A stretch of DNA of 64,000 nt from Desulfuribacillus stibiiarsenatis (GCF_001742305.1 NZ_MJAT01000001.1:310001-374000), one strand, 5' to 3'. Positions 28,468-38,170 are shown, counted from the stretch's first letter. Program-made: numbers and translations. The notes: generated from the letters alone by a model not told the origin.

Positions 28468-28638
28468 TTGATTACTAACGAGAAAATACACCGCATTAAC
28501 GAACTAGCTAAGAAATCCAAAGAGTGTGGGCTCAACCGTGAAGAGAAACAAGAACAGTTAATATTACGACAAGAATATATATTATCAGTAAGAAAATCAT
28601 TACAAGCGAATTTAGACAATATTCGTTTGGTAGACTAA
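28468..28638 (+). CDS. YnzC/DUF896 family small protein
   Basis: A TTG start at 28468 behind GTGGAGGG gives 56 residues; alignment with YnzC (KIxRINELAxKxK, LRQEYxxxxRxS) supports this start over the upstream ATG at 28432. The family is a short two-helix hairpin linked to the SOS operon yneA-yneB-ynzC in B. subtilis; its function is unclear. This copy ends about 20 residues earlier than YnzC. A hairpin (TTAGGAT...ATCCTAA) precedes the ribosome site. Confidence 0.85.
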   Translation: MITNEKIHRINELAKKSKECGLNREEKQEQLILRQEYILSVRKSLQANLDNIRLVD

Positions 28639-28640
28639 AA

Positions 28641-28677
28641 AAAGCATGGGCATCGTAAGATGCCCATGCTTTTTTTA
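28641..28677 (+). terminator. Strong terminator after the YnzC-like gene
   Basis: GCATGGGCATC and GATGCCCATGC form a perfect 11-bp stem with loop GTAA, followed by seven T. Confidence 0.97.
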
Positions 28678-28799
28678 TACCAATTTCTATACATTAGGTA
28701 GTTGTTTTGTTTGTTAAATCTTAACTAAACACACAAGATATACAAAGGATGATTATGATTCATTCAGGACATCATTATAAAAGAAGGAGGTGTTGATTA

Positions 28800-28955
28800 A
28801 TGGCTAAAGACGTATTATGTGAAGTGAACAACTGCGTATATTGGACTCAAGGAAACAAGTGTGATGCAGACTCAATTTATGTAGTGAGCCAAAAAGGAAA
28901 CAGAGCTTCTTCTCAAGAAGAAACAGATTGCAAAACTTTCGAAGCTTCTATGTAA
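28800..28955 (+). CDS. DUF1540 domain small Cys-rich protein
   Basis: The ATG at 28800 follows AAGGAGGTG and gives 51 residues. The pattern VLCEVNNCVYW, then NKCDADSIYV and EETDCKTF, matches DUF1540, which carries four conserved Cys that probably bind a metal. Such proteins are common in Firmicutes and some are spore-associated; the exact function is unknown. It is followed by its own terminator. Confidence 0.9.
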   Translation: MAKDVLCEVNNCVYWTQGNKCDADSIYVVSQKGNRASSQEETDCKTFEASM

Positions 28956-28971
28956 TAAAGTATGGACCAGT

Positions 28972-29003
28972 AAAAATGGGCGCCTCTGGGGTGCTCATTT
29001 TTA
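28972..29003 (+). terminator. Terminator after the DUF1540 gene
   Basis: AAAAATGGGCGCC pairs with GGTGCTCATTTTT (two or three G-U pairs) around TCTGG. Confidence 0.85.
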
Positions 29004-29061
29004 ATAAATTAGTGCAAAGCTAAAGGAATATGATTATTGTGATTATGGGGGTGCGGATGAA

Positions 29062-29274
29062 ATGAGAAAAACACGAAGGCAATTTATTCAAATAGGAGCA
29101 TTTATGACATGTGTTAGCTTTCTTGGAACACCGTTTTATACATATATCAAAAAACAATTTGAAATATCCGCTGAGATTTCTTTTATAAAAACACCGATGA
29201 TGCATGGAAATACACTCAGTACGTATATTTCGGAAAATGGAACAATGCATTACAAATCTATATATGAATTGTAA
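29062..29274 (+). CDS. Small protein with twin-arginine-like N-terminus
   Basis: This 70-residue frame starts at an ATG; the upstream GGGGGTGCGG is a possible ribosome site. The N-terminus KTRRQFIQIGAF followed by a hydrophobic stretch resembles a Tat signal (RRxF[I/L]). Only about 40 residues would remain after it, with no cofactor motif. It is unassigned. It lies upstream of the tetraheme cytochrome but is probably on a separate transcript. Confidence 0.55.
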   Translation: MRKTRRQFIQIGAFMTCVSFLGTPFYTYIKKQFEISAEISFIKTPMMHGNTLSTYISENGTMHYKSIYEL

Positions 29275-29429
29275 ATTGTAAGCAATGAATAAACCGTCAA
29301 TATTATGTCACAATATAGAAATAAACAATACAATTATAATCATTTGATATAATGCAATATTTTTACAATAAGAGTCTTTATTCGTTTAGGGGCATATGCC
29401 ACAAATAAAATTGTTTTTTTACTAAGTAC

Positions 29430-29458
29430 TTGAAACATCATGCTTGTTTTAGTAATAT
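29430..29458 (+). promoter_or_regulatory. Promoter of the tetraheme cytochrome gene
   Basis: TTGAAA and TAATAT are separated by 17 bases, about 65 bases before the coding start. The 29275-29429 stretch is AT-rich with no other gene. Confidence 0.5.
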
Positions 29459-29525
29459 AGAATATGAAATGTGAATTTTTTTCGAACATTATACGAAGTT
29501 AACTGAAAGGAAGGAGGTAAGACAA

Positions 29526-29993
29526 ATGGCAAAATTCGATAAAAAGAAATTATGGATTATTGGAATTATAGCTGCTGTAGTTATTATCGGTGGTAGTGTA
29601 GGAGCGATCAAGTATACCTCTACAAATGCATTCTGCGTTCTATGCCATACTTATGAAGAAAACTCTTGGATGGTAGGACAGCATCCTGAAGTTAACTGTA
29701 TTACTTGTCATACAAAGGGACTTATCATGGATAAGACTGTAGGGATTAAGAAAGTTTTCTTAACTGCTACTGGAATGGTAGATCCATGGCATGATAAGTT
29801 ACCAGTTAAATTTAAGGAAGAAAAATGTATTGCCTGTCACTTCGAACCAGCTACTGATGAGAATAAAGATCTTATCGATAGACATGCGAAGTACACAGAA
29901 AACGTTGAAGGTTGCTTAACTTGCCACGGTAATGTGGGTCACGTTCAAGAAATCTTAAACGAAAAGTACGAATACAGTAAGCAACAACAATAA
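29526..29993 (+). CDS. NrfH/NapC-type membrane-anchored tetraheme cytochrome c
   Basis: The protein has 155 residues and starts behind AAGGAGGT. One N-terminal membrane helix (about 9-28) is followed by four CxxCH heme sites at Cys37, Cys58, Cys101 and Cys130. Extra His residues (53, 89, 120, 139) could be distal ligands. This matches NrfH and NapC/NirT proteins, which pass electrons from menaquinol to extracytoplasmic reductases. No nrfA or other reductase is adjacent, so its partner must be elsewhere. It has its own promoter and terminator. Confidence 0.88.
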   Translation: MAKFDKKKLWIIGIIAAVVIIGGSVGAIKYTSTNAFCVLCHTYEENSWMVGQHPEVNCITCHTKGLIMDKTVGIKKVFLTATGMVDPWHDKLPVKFKEEKCIACHFEPATDENKDLIDRHAKYTENVEGCLTCHGNVGHVQEILNEKYEYSKQQQ

Positions 29994-30008
29994 TAATGAT
30001 AAAATGAG

Positions 30009-30042
30009 AGTCACTTGATTCAATCAGGTGGCTTTCTTTTTT
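30009..30042 (+). terminator. Terminator after the tetraheme cytochrome gene
   Basis: AGTCACTTGAT and ATCAGGTGGCT pair fully (with G-U pairs) around TCA and are followed by a T-run. The following 220 bases up to trpB show no clear feature. Confidence 0.92.
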
Positions 30043-30265
30043 TACATTTATTAACACATACTTAATAACGAGGTACGTAATGTTTTGTCAGACTATAACC
30101 TAAAGCGGCTATTTATGGTAAATGTAATTTACGAATTAAATTTATTCACACAAGAAGGAAAAAACGAAAAAGAATCGAATAATTATGAATAATGCGCAAC
30201 AAACTGTCAGAATAGTTTGTGAACACAGCATAAGTAGAGGAATGAATTTAGAGGAGATGAGACTA

Positions 30266-31459
30266 GTGGAAAAAGAAATGAAAAGAGAAACTGGATATTA
30301 CGGGGAGTTTGGTGGTAGCTTTGTACCTGAGGAACTTCAAAAAGCATTGAACCATATTGAAGAATCCTTCTACAAGTATAAAGACGATCCAGAATTTATT
30401 GCTGAACTTGATTACTACAATCGTGAATATGTTGGCCGTCCTAACCCGTTGTATCTCGCAGAGCGTTTAACGGAAAAGCTTGGTGGAGCAAAGATTTATT
30501 TAAAAAGAGAAGAACTAAACCATACTGGTTCACATAAAATCAATAACGTGCTAGGACAGACATTACTAGCGAAGAGAATGGGTGCTAAGCGCGTCATTGC
30601 AGAGACAGGTGCTGGCCAACATGGTGTTGCGACAGCAACGGCATGTGCCATGTTTGGTATGGAATGTGTCATATACATGGGAGAAGAGGATACGAAACGT
30701 CAAGCATTGAATGTGTTCCGTATGGAGTTGCTCGGCGCGAAAGTCGTACCGGCTACTTCTGGAAGCAGAACGTTGAAGGAAGCAGTAGATGAGGCGCTAA
30801 AGGATCTTATGATGAATTATGAGAATACCTATTATATGCTTGGATCTGCTGTTGGTCCGCATCCCTATCCGATGATTGTACGATACTTCCAATCGATTAT
30901 TGGTCGTGAGGCACGTCAACAGATTCTTGAAAAAGAAGGCAAGCTACCAGATGTCGTTATGGCTTGTGTTGGTGGTGGCAGTAACGCTATAGGATTATTT
31001 CATCCGTTTGTAGACGATAAAGAAGTGAAAATCATTGGTGTTGAACCAGGTGGAACTGGAATTGAAGATGGACTCCATGCGGCACCATTAGTTGCTGGTT
31101 CGCCAGGTCTTATCCATGGTTTCAAATGCTATGTAGTACAAGACGAACAAGGCAATCCGAAAAAGACGCATTCAATAGCTGCAGGCCTAGATTATCCCGG
31201 TGTTGGTCCTGAACACAGCTTTTTAAAAGCATCGGAACGTGGGGAATACGTGGCAGTAACGGATAAAGAAGCTCTTGATGCGTTTCAACAGTTATCGAAA
31301 TTAGAAGGTATCATCCCTGCCTTAGAAAGTTCCCACGCAGTAGCGTACGCTATAAAATTAGCGCCACAAATGTCAAAAGACCAAACGATAATTGTGAATC
31401 TTTCTGGTCGTGGAGATAAAGACGTACAGCAAGTTTTTGAAATGCTTAAGAACAAGTAA
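30266..31459 (+). CDS. trpB: Tryptophan synthase beta subunit
   Basis: The best start is GTG 30266, nine bases after GAGGAG, giving 397 residues; an in-frame extension to 30185 lacks a ribosome site. The sequence is canonical TrpB1: [15 protein letters not shown], the PLP lysine in HTGSHKINN, and the phosphate loop [10 protein letters not shown]. It joins indole and serine to tryptophan. No trpA or other trp gene is adjacent, so the gene is physically separate and may use indole from elsewhere in the genome or from salvage. Confidence 0.95.
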   Translation: MEKEMKRETGYYGEFGGSFVPEELQKALNHIEESFYKYKDDPEFIAELDYYNREYVGRPNPLYLAERLTEKLGGAKIYLKREELNHTGSHKINNVLGQTLLAKRMGAKRVIAETGAGQHGVATATACAMFGMECVIYMGEEDTKRQALNVFRMELLGAKVVPATSGSRTLKEAVDEALKDLMMNYENTYYMLGSAVGPHPYPMIVRYFQSIIGREARQQILEKEGKLPDVVMACVGGGSNAIGLFHPFVDDKEVKIIGVEPGGTGIEDGLHAAPLVAGSPGLIHGFKCYVVQDEQGNPKKTHSIAAGLDYPGVGPEHSFLKASERGEYVAVTDKEALDAFQQLSKLEGIIPALESSHAVAYAIKLAPQMSKDQTIIVNLSGRGDKDVQQVFEMLKNK

Positions 31460-31516
31460 AGCTTTCAAAAAGTGTACAACGTAGCTCAATACACTATAAT
31501 ATAACTATATACAAAT

Positions 31517-31549
31517 GCCGGGAGTGATTCTCCCGGCCTAATTTATTTG
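31517..31549 (+). terminator. Probable terminator after trpB
   Basis: GCCGGGAG and CTCCCGGC form a perfect stem around TGATT; the following tract is AT-rich but not a pure T-run. Confidence 0.65.
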
Positions 31550-31680
31550 TCCCCTGAATATTACATAACTACCAATTGTAAAAAAAATATCACTTCTATA
31601 ACAAAATGTGATAAAATTATACATATATCTGTATTTTTTTGCTTAAAAATTAAGATGATAGATAGATTAGGAGAGGTTTC

Positions 31681-32499
31681 ATGGGCAAATTTGATGTACT
31701 AACTGCTGGTGGGATGTTTGCAGGAATAACGATCTTAGCTATTGCGATGTTTATGGGAGCAGACTATCAGTTTTCTGGAATAATGGCATTCGTCAGTGCA
31801 TCATCACTTTTTATCGTTGTTGGTGGTTTATTTTGTGCATTAGCAATAAACTTTACCATGAAAGAAATGAAAGGCCTTATAGGTATTATGAAACAGGCTT
31901 TCTACGAAAAGGATTTTGAAATTATTGGATTAATTCAAACGTTTGCTAATTTAGCGTCAAAAGCACGCCGTGAGGGATTACTTGCATTAGAGCAAGAAGC
32001 AGATGAGCTTGCAGATCCTTTTATAAAAAAAGGGGTTATGCTAGCCGTTGACGGTACTGAGCCAGAACTAATTAAAGAAATTATGCAGGCGGAAGTCATT
32101 GCTGTTGAAGAACGTCACCAAAAAGGTATTAATATATTAGTAAAAGGAGGAGAAATGGCTCCTGCCTTCGGTATGTTAGGTACAATTATTGGACTAGTTC
32201 TCATGCTTGGTAACCTTGAGAACCCTGATACAATTGGTCCGAAAATGGCGATTGCACTCATTACGACTTTTTATGGTTCCTTAATTGCAAACTTAGTATT
32301 CATACCATTAGCGGGCAAGCTTACGAATAAAAGTGAGCGTGAAATATTTATTCGACAAATTGCAATCGAGGGTGTTCTAGGTGTTCAATCTGGACAAAAC
32401 CCTAAAATCTTAGAGGAGAAATTAAAAGCTTTCTTATCTACTGCAGAGCGAGAAATCTACGATAAGAAAGACGAGCAAGGGGAAGATGACCGTGGGTAA
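31681..32499 (+). CDS. motP: Flagellar motor stator protein MotA/MotP
   Basis: The protein has 272 residues, four predicted helices and the large cytoplasmic loop between helices 2 and 3. The helix-3 region GGEMAPAFGMLGTIIGLVLML contains the conserved Pro used in torque generation. It starts behind AGGAGAGG and overlaps the next gene by 14 bases. Similarity in helix 3 and the paired motB type suggest the sodium-driven MotP branch, but ion choice cannot be proven by eye. Confidence 0.9.
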   Translation: MGKFDVLTAGGMFAGITILAIAMFMGADYQFSGIMAFVSASSLFIVVGGLFCALAINFTMKEMKGLIGIMKQAFYEKDFEIIGLIQTFANLASKARREGLLALEQEADELADPFIKKGVMLAVDGTEPELIKEIMQAEVIAVEERHQKGINILVKGGEMAPAFGMLGTIIGLVLMLGNLENPDTIGPKMAIALITTFYGSLIANLVFIPLAGKLTNKSEREIFIRQIAIEGVLGVQSGQNPKILEEKLKAFLSTAEREIYDKKDEQGEDDRG

Positions 32500-33268
32500 G
32501 CGTAAACAGGCGTCTGGTGGAGCACCCGCATGGATGGTTACTTTTTCTGACTTAGTAACATTGTTATTGTGCTTTTTCATCCTATTGTTCGCATTCTCTA
32601 CGATTGATGTAGTTAAATTTAAAGCGATTTCTGATTCGTTCCGGAAGAAGAGTATTGTTGAAGGTGGGGTTAACATCATTTCTCCTGACCCACCACTGCA
32701 CGCGAATACGAATGTGCCACTAGATGAGGATAAACATAGTAAAGATGAGGAACAAAAGCAAGACGAGGTTGCAGCACTTCAAGAACAACAACTAGATACG
32801 TTATATGAAGCCATTAAACAGTATCTAGAAGAGAATAAATTAGAAACCGTTATTTCTGCTAGTCGCGATGATAAAGGTGTAACTCTTGAAATTCGTGATC
32901 GTGTATTGTTTGATTCGGGACGGGCGGACATTAAGCCAGAAGGTATACCATTCCTCGCTCGTGTCGGACAGCTGATTCAGAATATGCCAAATCCTATTGA
33001 AATCGAAGGACATACAGACAACCGACCGATATCGACGGCACAGTTTCCTTCAAACTGGGAATTATCTGCTGCTCGTTCTACGAAAGTTGTTCGTTACTTC
33101 ATCACACAGCATCAAATGGCCCCTGACCGTTTCACAGCGTTAGGGTTTGCAGAATTTAAGCCGATTGCATCCAATGTTACGGCCGATGATCGTGCTTTGA
33201 ACCGAAGAGTTGTTATTATTGTTGGGAAGTTAACTGATGAAGAACTATTAAGTCAAAGTAGGAATTAA
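32486..33268 (+). CDS. motS: Flagellar motor stator protein MotB/MotS
   Basis: The protein has 260 residues. A single helix near the N-terminus carries the ion-binding Asp in WMVTFSDLVTLLL, which is closer to MotS (TFSD) than to MotB (PYAD). The C-terminal OmpA-like domain (IEGHTDNRP, NWELSAARS) binds peptidoglycan and anchors the stator. It is translationally coupled to the upstream motP gene. Confidence 0.9.
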   Translation: MTVGKRKQASGGAPAWMVTFSDLVTLLLCFFILLFAFSTIDVVKFKAISDSFRKKSIVEGGVNIISPDPPLHANTNVPLDEDKHSKDEEQKQDEVAALQEQQLDTLYEAIKQYLEENKLETVISASRDDKGVTLEIRDRVLFDSGRADIKPEGIPFLARVGQLIQNMPNPIEIEGHTDNRPISTAQFPSNWELSAARSTKVVRYFITQHQMAPDRFTALGFAEFKPIASNVTADDRALNRRVVIIVGKLTDEELLSQSRN

Positions 33269-33296
33269 AATTTAGTGAATAGTATACGTAAGCAAA

Positions 33297-33342
33297 AAAA
33301 TGCCTGACTCAAGGGTGGTTACCCCAAAGTCGGGCATTTTCG
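33297..33342. terminator. Bidirectional terminator between motS and acuC
   Basis: AAAATGCCTGACT pairs with AGTCGGGCATTTT (one G-U), with an inner GGG/CCC stem. A and T runs on both sides allow use from both strands. Confidence 0.92.
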
Positions 33343-33370
33343 TTTATCCATTGAAAGGACAATGGAACTC

Positions 33371-34510
33371 TTACAACTTATGAAGGACCTTCTTGACTGT
33401 TAATAAGTTCTTCTCATCGATTTCCGGTTTGCGAGGCACTGGCTCATACATTTTCTCTGGATCTTTCATAGAGTGAGGAAGGGCCACAGGTGCATTCACA
33501 GACCATTTGTCAATCCAACTCTTCGGGATTGGTGCTTCCCGAATATCTTGATGATTCATTTCTGCCCAGAGTAATGACCAAGCTCTAGGAACAACTCTCC
33601 ATAAGTCATATCCCCCGCCACCAATGGCGACCCATCTTCCTTGACAGTATGTGTGCGCTAACTGATGCACAAGCTTAGGTATTTCAGCGAATATATTAAT
33701 CGTAGAATATAAGTGCGTTAAGGGATCCAGATAATGGGCATCACAACCGTTTTGGCTAATGATAATATCTGGTTTGAAATTTTCCATGACGGCTGGCAAT
33801 ACTTCGTACAAAGCTTCCTTAAAAGATTCATCTTCAGTAAACGGCTCTAAGGGAATATTATAAGAATATCCAAAACCATCGCCTTCCCCGCGTTCATGGA
33901 TATTACCGGTTCCTGGGAATAGATACTTCCCCGTCTCGTGAAAGGAAATTGTCATGACGTTCGGATCATGATAAAAGATAGATTGCACACCATCCCCGTG
34001 ATGAGCATCCGTGTCAAGGTATAGAACCTTTGCGTTATATTTTAATTGTAAGTGCTTGATTGCTATGGCAGCATCGTTATATACACAGAACCCTGAGGCT
34101 TTATCGGCGAATGAGTGGTGTAAGCCACCACCAAGGTTAAGGGCGTGATGACACTGACCTTCCATCACCATTTCTGCAGCTTGCACAGTACCACCGACGA
34201 TTAGAGATGTTACTCGGTGCATATCTAAGAATGTAGGCGTATCATCTGTCCCTAAACCATATGTTGATGACATGTAGTCTGGAGTAGTAGAAGCATGCTT
34301 CACGGCATCGATATATTCTTTACTGTGAACCGTACCTAACATTTCATCAGATGGAAGCACAGGTGTAAGAATCTGATTTGACTCGATGATCTTCATAGAT
34401 TGCATTAAATCTAACGTCATTTGCAAACGTACGGGATTAAAGGGATGTTCCTCGCCAAAACAATATTGATAATATAAGGCGTCATGTAGCAATAGACTCT
34501 TACCGCTCAT
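33371..34510 (-). CDS. acuC: Acetoin utilization protein AcuC (histone-deacetylase fold)
   Basis: The frame could start at 34522 or 34510; ATG 34510, eight bases after GGATGG, gives 379 residues. The deacetylase motifs LYLDTDAHHGDGVQ, NLGGGLHHSF and GGGGYDLWR carry the zinc and catalytic His-Asp residues. In B. subtilis AcuC removes acetyl groups from AcsA lysine, reactivating it. It overlaps acuB, forming acuABC divergent to acsA, as in Bacillus. Confidence 0.93.
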   Translation of the reverse strand: MSGKSLLLHDALYYQYCFGEEHPFNPVRLQMTLDLMQSMKIIESNQILTPVLPSDEMLGTVHSKEYIDAVKHASTTPDYMSSTYGLGTDDTPTFLDMHRVTSLIVGGTVQAAEMVMEGQCHHALNLGGGLHHSFADKASGFCVYNDAAIAIKHLQLKYNAKVLYLDTDAHHGDGVQSIFYHDPNVMTISFHETGKYLFPGTGNIHERGEGDGFGYSYNIPLEPFTEDESFKEALYEVLPAVMENFKPDIIISQNGCDAHYLDPLTHLYSTINIFAEIPKLVHQLAHTYCQGRWVAIGGGGYDLWRVVPRAWSLLWAEMNHQDIREAPIPKSWIDKWSVNAPVALPHSMKDPEKMYEPVPRKPEIDEKNLLTVKKVLHKL

Positions 34511-35159
34511 TACATAGCCCATCCATAGATAGCCCTAACGGACCTTTCACTGTGTAACCAGCTTTCTCGATTGCAGTACAAATACGCCTTGGGTCCATGG
34601 TTTGCACGCGGAACACTAATGTCTTCTGACCTGTTTTCTTGCTTGGTTTTAGATAAACACTTGTAACATTAATATTTAAGTTTTTGAAAATCAAAGCGAC
34701 TTCTGCAAGCATTCCAGGTTTATCTGTCACATCAACTTCGATATGCGAGCTTGGTTGGTTCACACCCATTAACTCAACTAATGTGTGTAGGATATCAGTT
34801 TCCGTGACAATACCTACAAGCTTTCCCTTTTGAATCACGGGGAGGCATCCAATCCTAAACTCATAAATGACACTAGCAGCATCTTCTACGAAATCCAACG
34901 GATGAGCAGTAATTACATTCGTTATCATAATATCTTTTAATTTTGTACGTTGTAATAGATCATCTTGATCTTCATTCACCAAACGGGAAGGACATACATC
35001 TCGTAAATCACGGTCAGAAATCATACCTACAAGCACTTGATTTTCTACAACAGGTAAATGACGAATTCGATTTTCTTTGGAAATTCTTAATGCGGTAGCT
35101 AAAGAGTCTTCCGGTGATGCAGTGACAACGTTCTTTTTCATGATTTCTTCGATTAACAT
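34500..35159 (-). CDS. acuB: Acetoin utilization protein AcuB (CBS and ACT domains)
   Basis: This 219-residue protein has two CBS domains (about 1-60 and 75-130) followed by an ACT-like domain beginning VDVTDKPGMLAEVA. CBS pairs bind adenine nucleotides, so it may sense energy state for acetyl-CoA synthetase control. It is the middle gene of acuA-acuB-acuC, 12 bases after acuA. Confidence 0.92.
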   Translation of the reverse strand: MLIEEIMKKNVVTASPEDSLATALRISKENRIRHLPVVENQVLVGMISDRDLRDVCPSRLVNEDQDDLLQRTKLKDIMITNVITAHPLDFVEDAASVIYEFRIGCLPVIQKGKLVGIVTETDILHTLVELMGVNQPSSHIEVDVTDKPGMLAEVALIFKNLNINVTSVYLKPSKKTGQKTLVFRVQTMDPRRICTAIEKAGYTVKGPLGLSMDGLCNER

Positions 35160-35171
35160 ATTTATCCCCCA

Positions 35172-35801
35172 CTAGAACATATGTCGATTTTTAAAGCGTA
35201 AATTATCAAAGGTCTCCATCGATTCCATCGGAACATTCGGACCAATCCTTGCCATCAAGAGGTTAGCTGGATGAGAGCAAATTTCAGGGTCATCGGTTGC
35301 AAAATACTCCATCCCTACGCTACTCATAATTTTCTCCATAATTTTGCGGTAATCCCATACCGATAAACCAGTATTCTTCAAATCCCAATGCCAGTAGTAT
35401 TCAGTCGATATGACAATGAAGTTATCCATTTCAGGGTCCATAAATGCGATTTTCATCATTTTCTTCGCTAGACCAAACGCGCGGTATTCCTTAGAAACTT
35501 CGATTGCACCTAATTCTAACAGATCGTCCATATTGCCTTCTGCCCATCGTTCAAAAGGGTCAGGGTAGTGGAACGTGATATAGCCGACTAATGTATTACC
35601 GTCGATGGCGCCGATAATTCTGCCTTCTGGTAGTTCGGAAATTTCAATAAGAGCAGTCTTTTGTTCTGCTGGAGTTCGGAAGGCAACTAGCTCATGGTGA
35701 AACTCTAATTCGCGAATCGTATCTGGGGCTAAAGGTCCTGCAATCGTTAGTGATTTACCGCTCCCAAGATCCACTTCCGAGGAAAAATAATTTTTATTCA
35801 T
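35172..35801 (-). CDS. acuA: Protein acetyltransferase AcuA
   Basis: The ATG at 35801 behind AAGGAGG gives 209 residues. The GNAT fold includes EVSKEYRAFGLAKKMMK, the acetyl-CoA-binding loop. AcuA acetylates and inactivates AcsA in Bacillus; the divergent acsA gene here supports the same role. Confidence 0.92.
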   Translation of the reverse strand: MNKNYFSSEVDLGSGKSLTIAGPLAPDTIRELEFHHELVAFRTPAEQKTALIEISELPEGRIIGAIDGNTLVGYITFHYPDPFERWAEGNMDDLLELGAIEVSKEYRAFGLAKKMMKIAFMDPEMDNFIVISTEYYWHWDLKNTGLSVWDYRKIMEKIMSSVGMEYFATDDPEICSHPANLLMARIGPNVPMESMETFDNLRFKNRHMF

Positions 35802-35839
35802 TTGTTTCCTCCTTAACTGTACTATATCATAGAATACTA

Positions 35840-35869
35840 TTGACATACTATATTAAAATGTTATATAAC
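35840..35869 (+). promoter_or_regulatory. Probable promoter for acsA
   Basis: A perfect TTGACA at 35840 is followed at 18 bases by TATAAC. It leaves about 80 bases of leader before acsA, in the acuA-acsA divergent gap. Confidence 0.45.
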
Positions 35870-35955
35870 AGATAGTATAAGAATATAAATAAGTTAGATA
35901 TTTATAGTATATTTTACCACACAAAAAGGTAGAGGAAAAGAACAGGGGGTCCATT

Positions 35956-37686
35956 ATGGAAAAAGAAATTATTGCTGCGGTTGATACAGATTGCAACTTG
36001 AGAAGTTATGAAGAGGCTTATGAGAATTTTTCATGGGAAGAGGTTGAGAAGAACTTTTCCTGGAATGAGACGAACAAAGTAAATATCGTATATGAAGCAA
36101 TTGACCGTCACGTGGAAAACGGAAATGGTGACAAAGTTGCTTTGATATACTCTGATACAAGCCGCGAACAAATCTTAACGTTTGCTGATTTAAAAGCAAA
36201 GTCCAACCAGTTTGCGAATGTGCTACGCAATAAAGGCATTGGTAAAGGTGATAGAGTCTTCATCTTCATGAATCGTAGCCCTGAGCTATACATAGCTCTA
36301 CTTGGTTCGTTGAAAATCGGCGCCATTGTAGGACCACTATTCGAAGCATTTATGGAAAACGCTGTAACAGACCGCATGATGGATAGTGCTGCTGTTGCTA
36401 TTATAACAACGAGCGCACTTGTTGACCGTATTGCATATAAAGACCTACCAGATTTAAAGCATGTAATCGTTACGAACTTAAATAAAGATAAGAACGAGAA
36501 CGACGAAAAGACATCATTCTATGACTTTGCTGAAGAACTAACACAGGCATCTACAGAAGCAGAAGTTGAATGGTTGAATCGTGAAGATGGCATGCTGTTA
36601 CATTACACATCTGGTTCTACAGGTAAGCCGAAGGGTGTTCTGCACGTTCACAATGCAATGATTCAACACTATCAAACGGCGAAATGGGTACTAGACTTCA
36701 AGCCTGGTGATGTGTACTGGTGCACGGCTGACCCAGGTTGGGTAACAGGTACATCCTATGGTACATTTGCTCCATGGCTACATGGAATTACGAACGTAAT
36801 TCGTGGTGGTCGTTTCAGCCCAGAGGACTGGTATACAACGTTAGAGAAGTATAAAGTAACAATCTGGTACAGTGCGCCAACAGCGTTCCGTATGTTAATG
36901 TCAAAAGGATCAGACATTATTGAGAATTATGACTTAAGCTCGATTCGTCACATTTTAAGTGTAGGAGAACCTCTGAACGCAGAAGTTATTCGTTGGGGAT
37001 TAAAGACATTTAAGAAAAGGATTCATGACACTTGGTGGATGACAGAAACAGGCGGACAAATGATCGTAAACTTCCCTAGCATGGATATTCGCCCTGGATC
37101 TATGGGTAAGCCGTTCCCAGGTATCGTTGCTACAATTGTAGACGATAGCGGAAAAGAGCTTGGTCCGAATCAAATGGGTAACCTTGCTATAAAAGCTGGA
37201 TGGCCTTCCATGATGCGCAAGATTTGGAACAACGATGCGAAATACAGTGAGTATTTCCACTTCCAACCTTGGTACATCTCTGGAGACTCCGCATACAAAG
37301 ATGAAGACGGTTACTTCTGGTTCCAAGGCCGTGTTGACGACGTTATTAACACAGCAGGGGAACGCGTAGGTCCATTTGAAGTAGAGAGTAAATTAGTAGA
37401 ACATCCTGCCGTTGCAGAAGCTGGCGTTATCGGTAAGCCAGACCCTATGCGTGGAGAAATCATTAAAGCATTTATCTCATTACGTGCAGGCTATGAGCCA
37501 AGTGATGAGTTGAAAGAAGAGATTCGCCAATTTGTTAAGAACGGTTTAGCTGCTCACGCTGCTCCAAGGGAAATCGAGTTCAAAGACGGACTACCGAAGA
37601 CTCGAAGCGGTAAAATCATGCGCCGTGTACTAAAGGCTTGGGAGTTAAACCTTCCAACTGGCGACTTGTCGACAATGGAGAAGTAA
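35956..37686 (+). CDS. acsA: Acetyl-CoA synthetase AcsA
   Basis: The protein has 576 residues, close to B. subtilis AcsA. It contains YTSGSTGKPKGVLH, WWMTETGG, the hinge region YFWFQGRVDDVI and the C-terminal acetylation motif TRSGKIMRRVLK, whose Lys is the AcuA/AcuC target. It activates acetate with ATP and CoA in the cytoplasm. It is divergent from acuABC and ends at a strong terminator. Confidence 0.96.
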   Translation: MEKEIIAAVDTDCNLRSYEEAYENFSWEEVEKNFSWNETNKVNIVYEAIDRHVENGNGDKVALIYSDTSREQILTFADLKAKSNQFANVLRNKGIGKGDRVFIFMNRSPELYIALLGSLKIGAIVGPLFEAFMENAVTDRMMDSAAVAIITTSALVDRIAYKDLPDLKHVIVTNLNKDKNENDEKTSFYDFAEELTQASTEAEVEWLNREDGMLLHYTSGSTGKPKGVLHVHNAMIQHYQTAKWVLDFKPGDVYWCTADPGWVTGTSYGTFAPWLHGITNVIRGGRFSPEDWYTTLEKYKVTIWYSAPTAFRMLMSKGSDIIENYDLSSIRHILSVGEPLNAEVIRWGLKTFKKRIHDTWWMTETGGQMIVNFPSMDIRPGSMGKPFPGIVATIVDDSGKELGPNQMGNLAIKAGWPSMMRKIWNNDAKYSEYFHFQPWYISGDSAYKDEDGYFWFQGRVDDVINTAGERVGPFEVESKLVEHPAVAEAGVIGKPDPMRGEIIKAFISLRAGYEPSDELKEEIRQFVKNGLAAHAAPREIEFKDGLPKTRSGKIMRRVLKAWELNLPTGDLSTMEK

Positions 37687-37705
37687 TTCTAAATATAGAA
37701 AATAT

Positions 37706-37760
37706 AACTGAACTCAGCCTGTTCTATGATTGTTATAGGCGAATGAGTTCAGTTTTTTTT
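37706..37760 (+). terminator. Terminator after acsA
   Basis: AACTGAACTCA and TGAGTTCAGTT form a perfect 11-bp stem with an inner imperfect stem, followed by eight T. Confidence 0.95.
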
Positions 37761-37861
37761 CATTAGTTTCTTGATTGGTGGTACATGTTGACATAAAATG
37801 AATGATAGTAAGGTAATCTAGAAGAAATTTTGTTACATGATTTTATAGGAGTGGTGTAAGA

Positions 37862-38170
37862 ATGAAGATCAATTTAATAATATTTGTCAGTTCAAAAGAA
37901 GAGAAGCATATCTATGAAGTGTTCATGAAAACATTTGAATCTGCTATTCGTCCGAACATAGGGGATATAATTGACGATCCTGGTTTCGACCCGAAATTCC
38001 ACAATGGATATGAAGTCGTGAAAGTCACAATCAGTTATGCAAATGATGAATGCTGGGTTTCTTTAGCACCAATGGTTATAGAGCTACAGGATATAGAAGT
38101 AGCCTCTTACATGGAGAAGCTTGTGTCCAATGGATGGGTTATTGTTTCTAGAGACGAACTTGCAAAGTAG
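37862..38170 (+). CDS. Hypothetical protein, 102 residues
   Basis: This soluble-looking protein starts behind AGGAGTGG. It contains EVVKVTISYANDECWVSLAP and no transmembrane segment. I do not recognise the family. It is monocistronic between the acsA terminator and the convergent fic operon. Confidence 0.6.
   Translation: MKINLIIFVSSKEEKHIYEVFMKTFESAIRPNIGDIIDDPGFDPKFHNGYEVVKVTISYANDECWVSLAPMVIELQDIEVASYMEKLVSNGWVIVSRDELAK

Noticed and set aside
31588-31613. TATCAC...GTGATA as an operator before motP
   Set aside because: Half-sites are short, 14 bases apart, and match no known regulator well enough to report.
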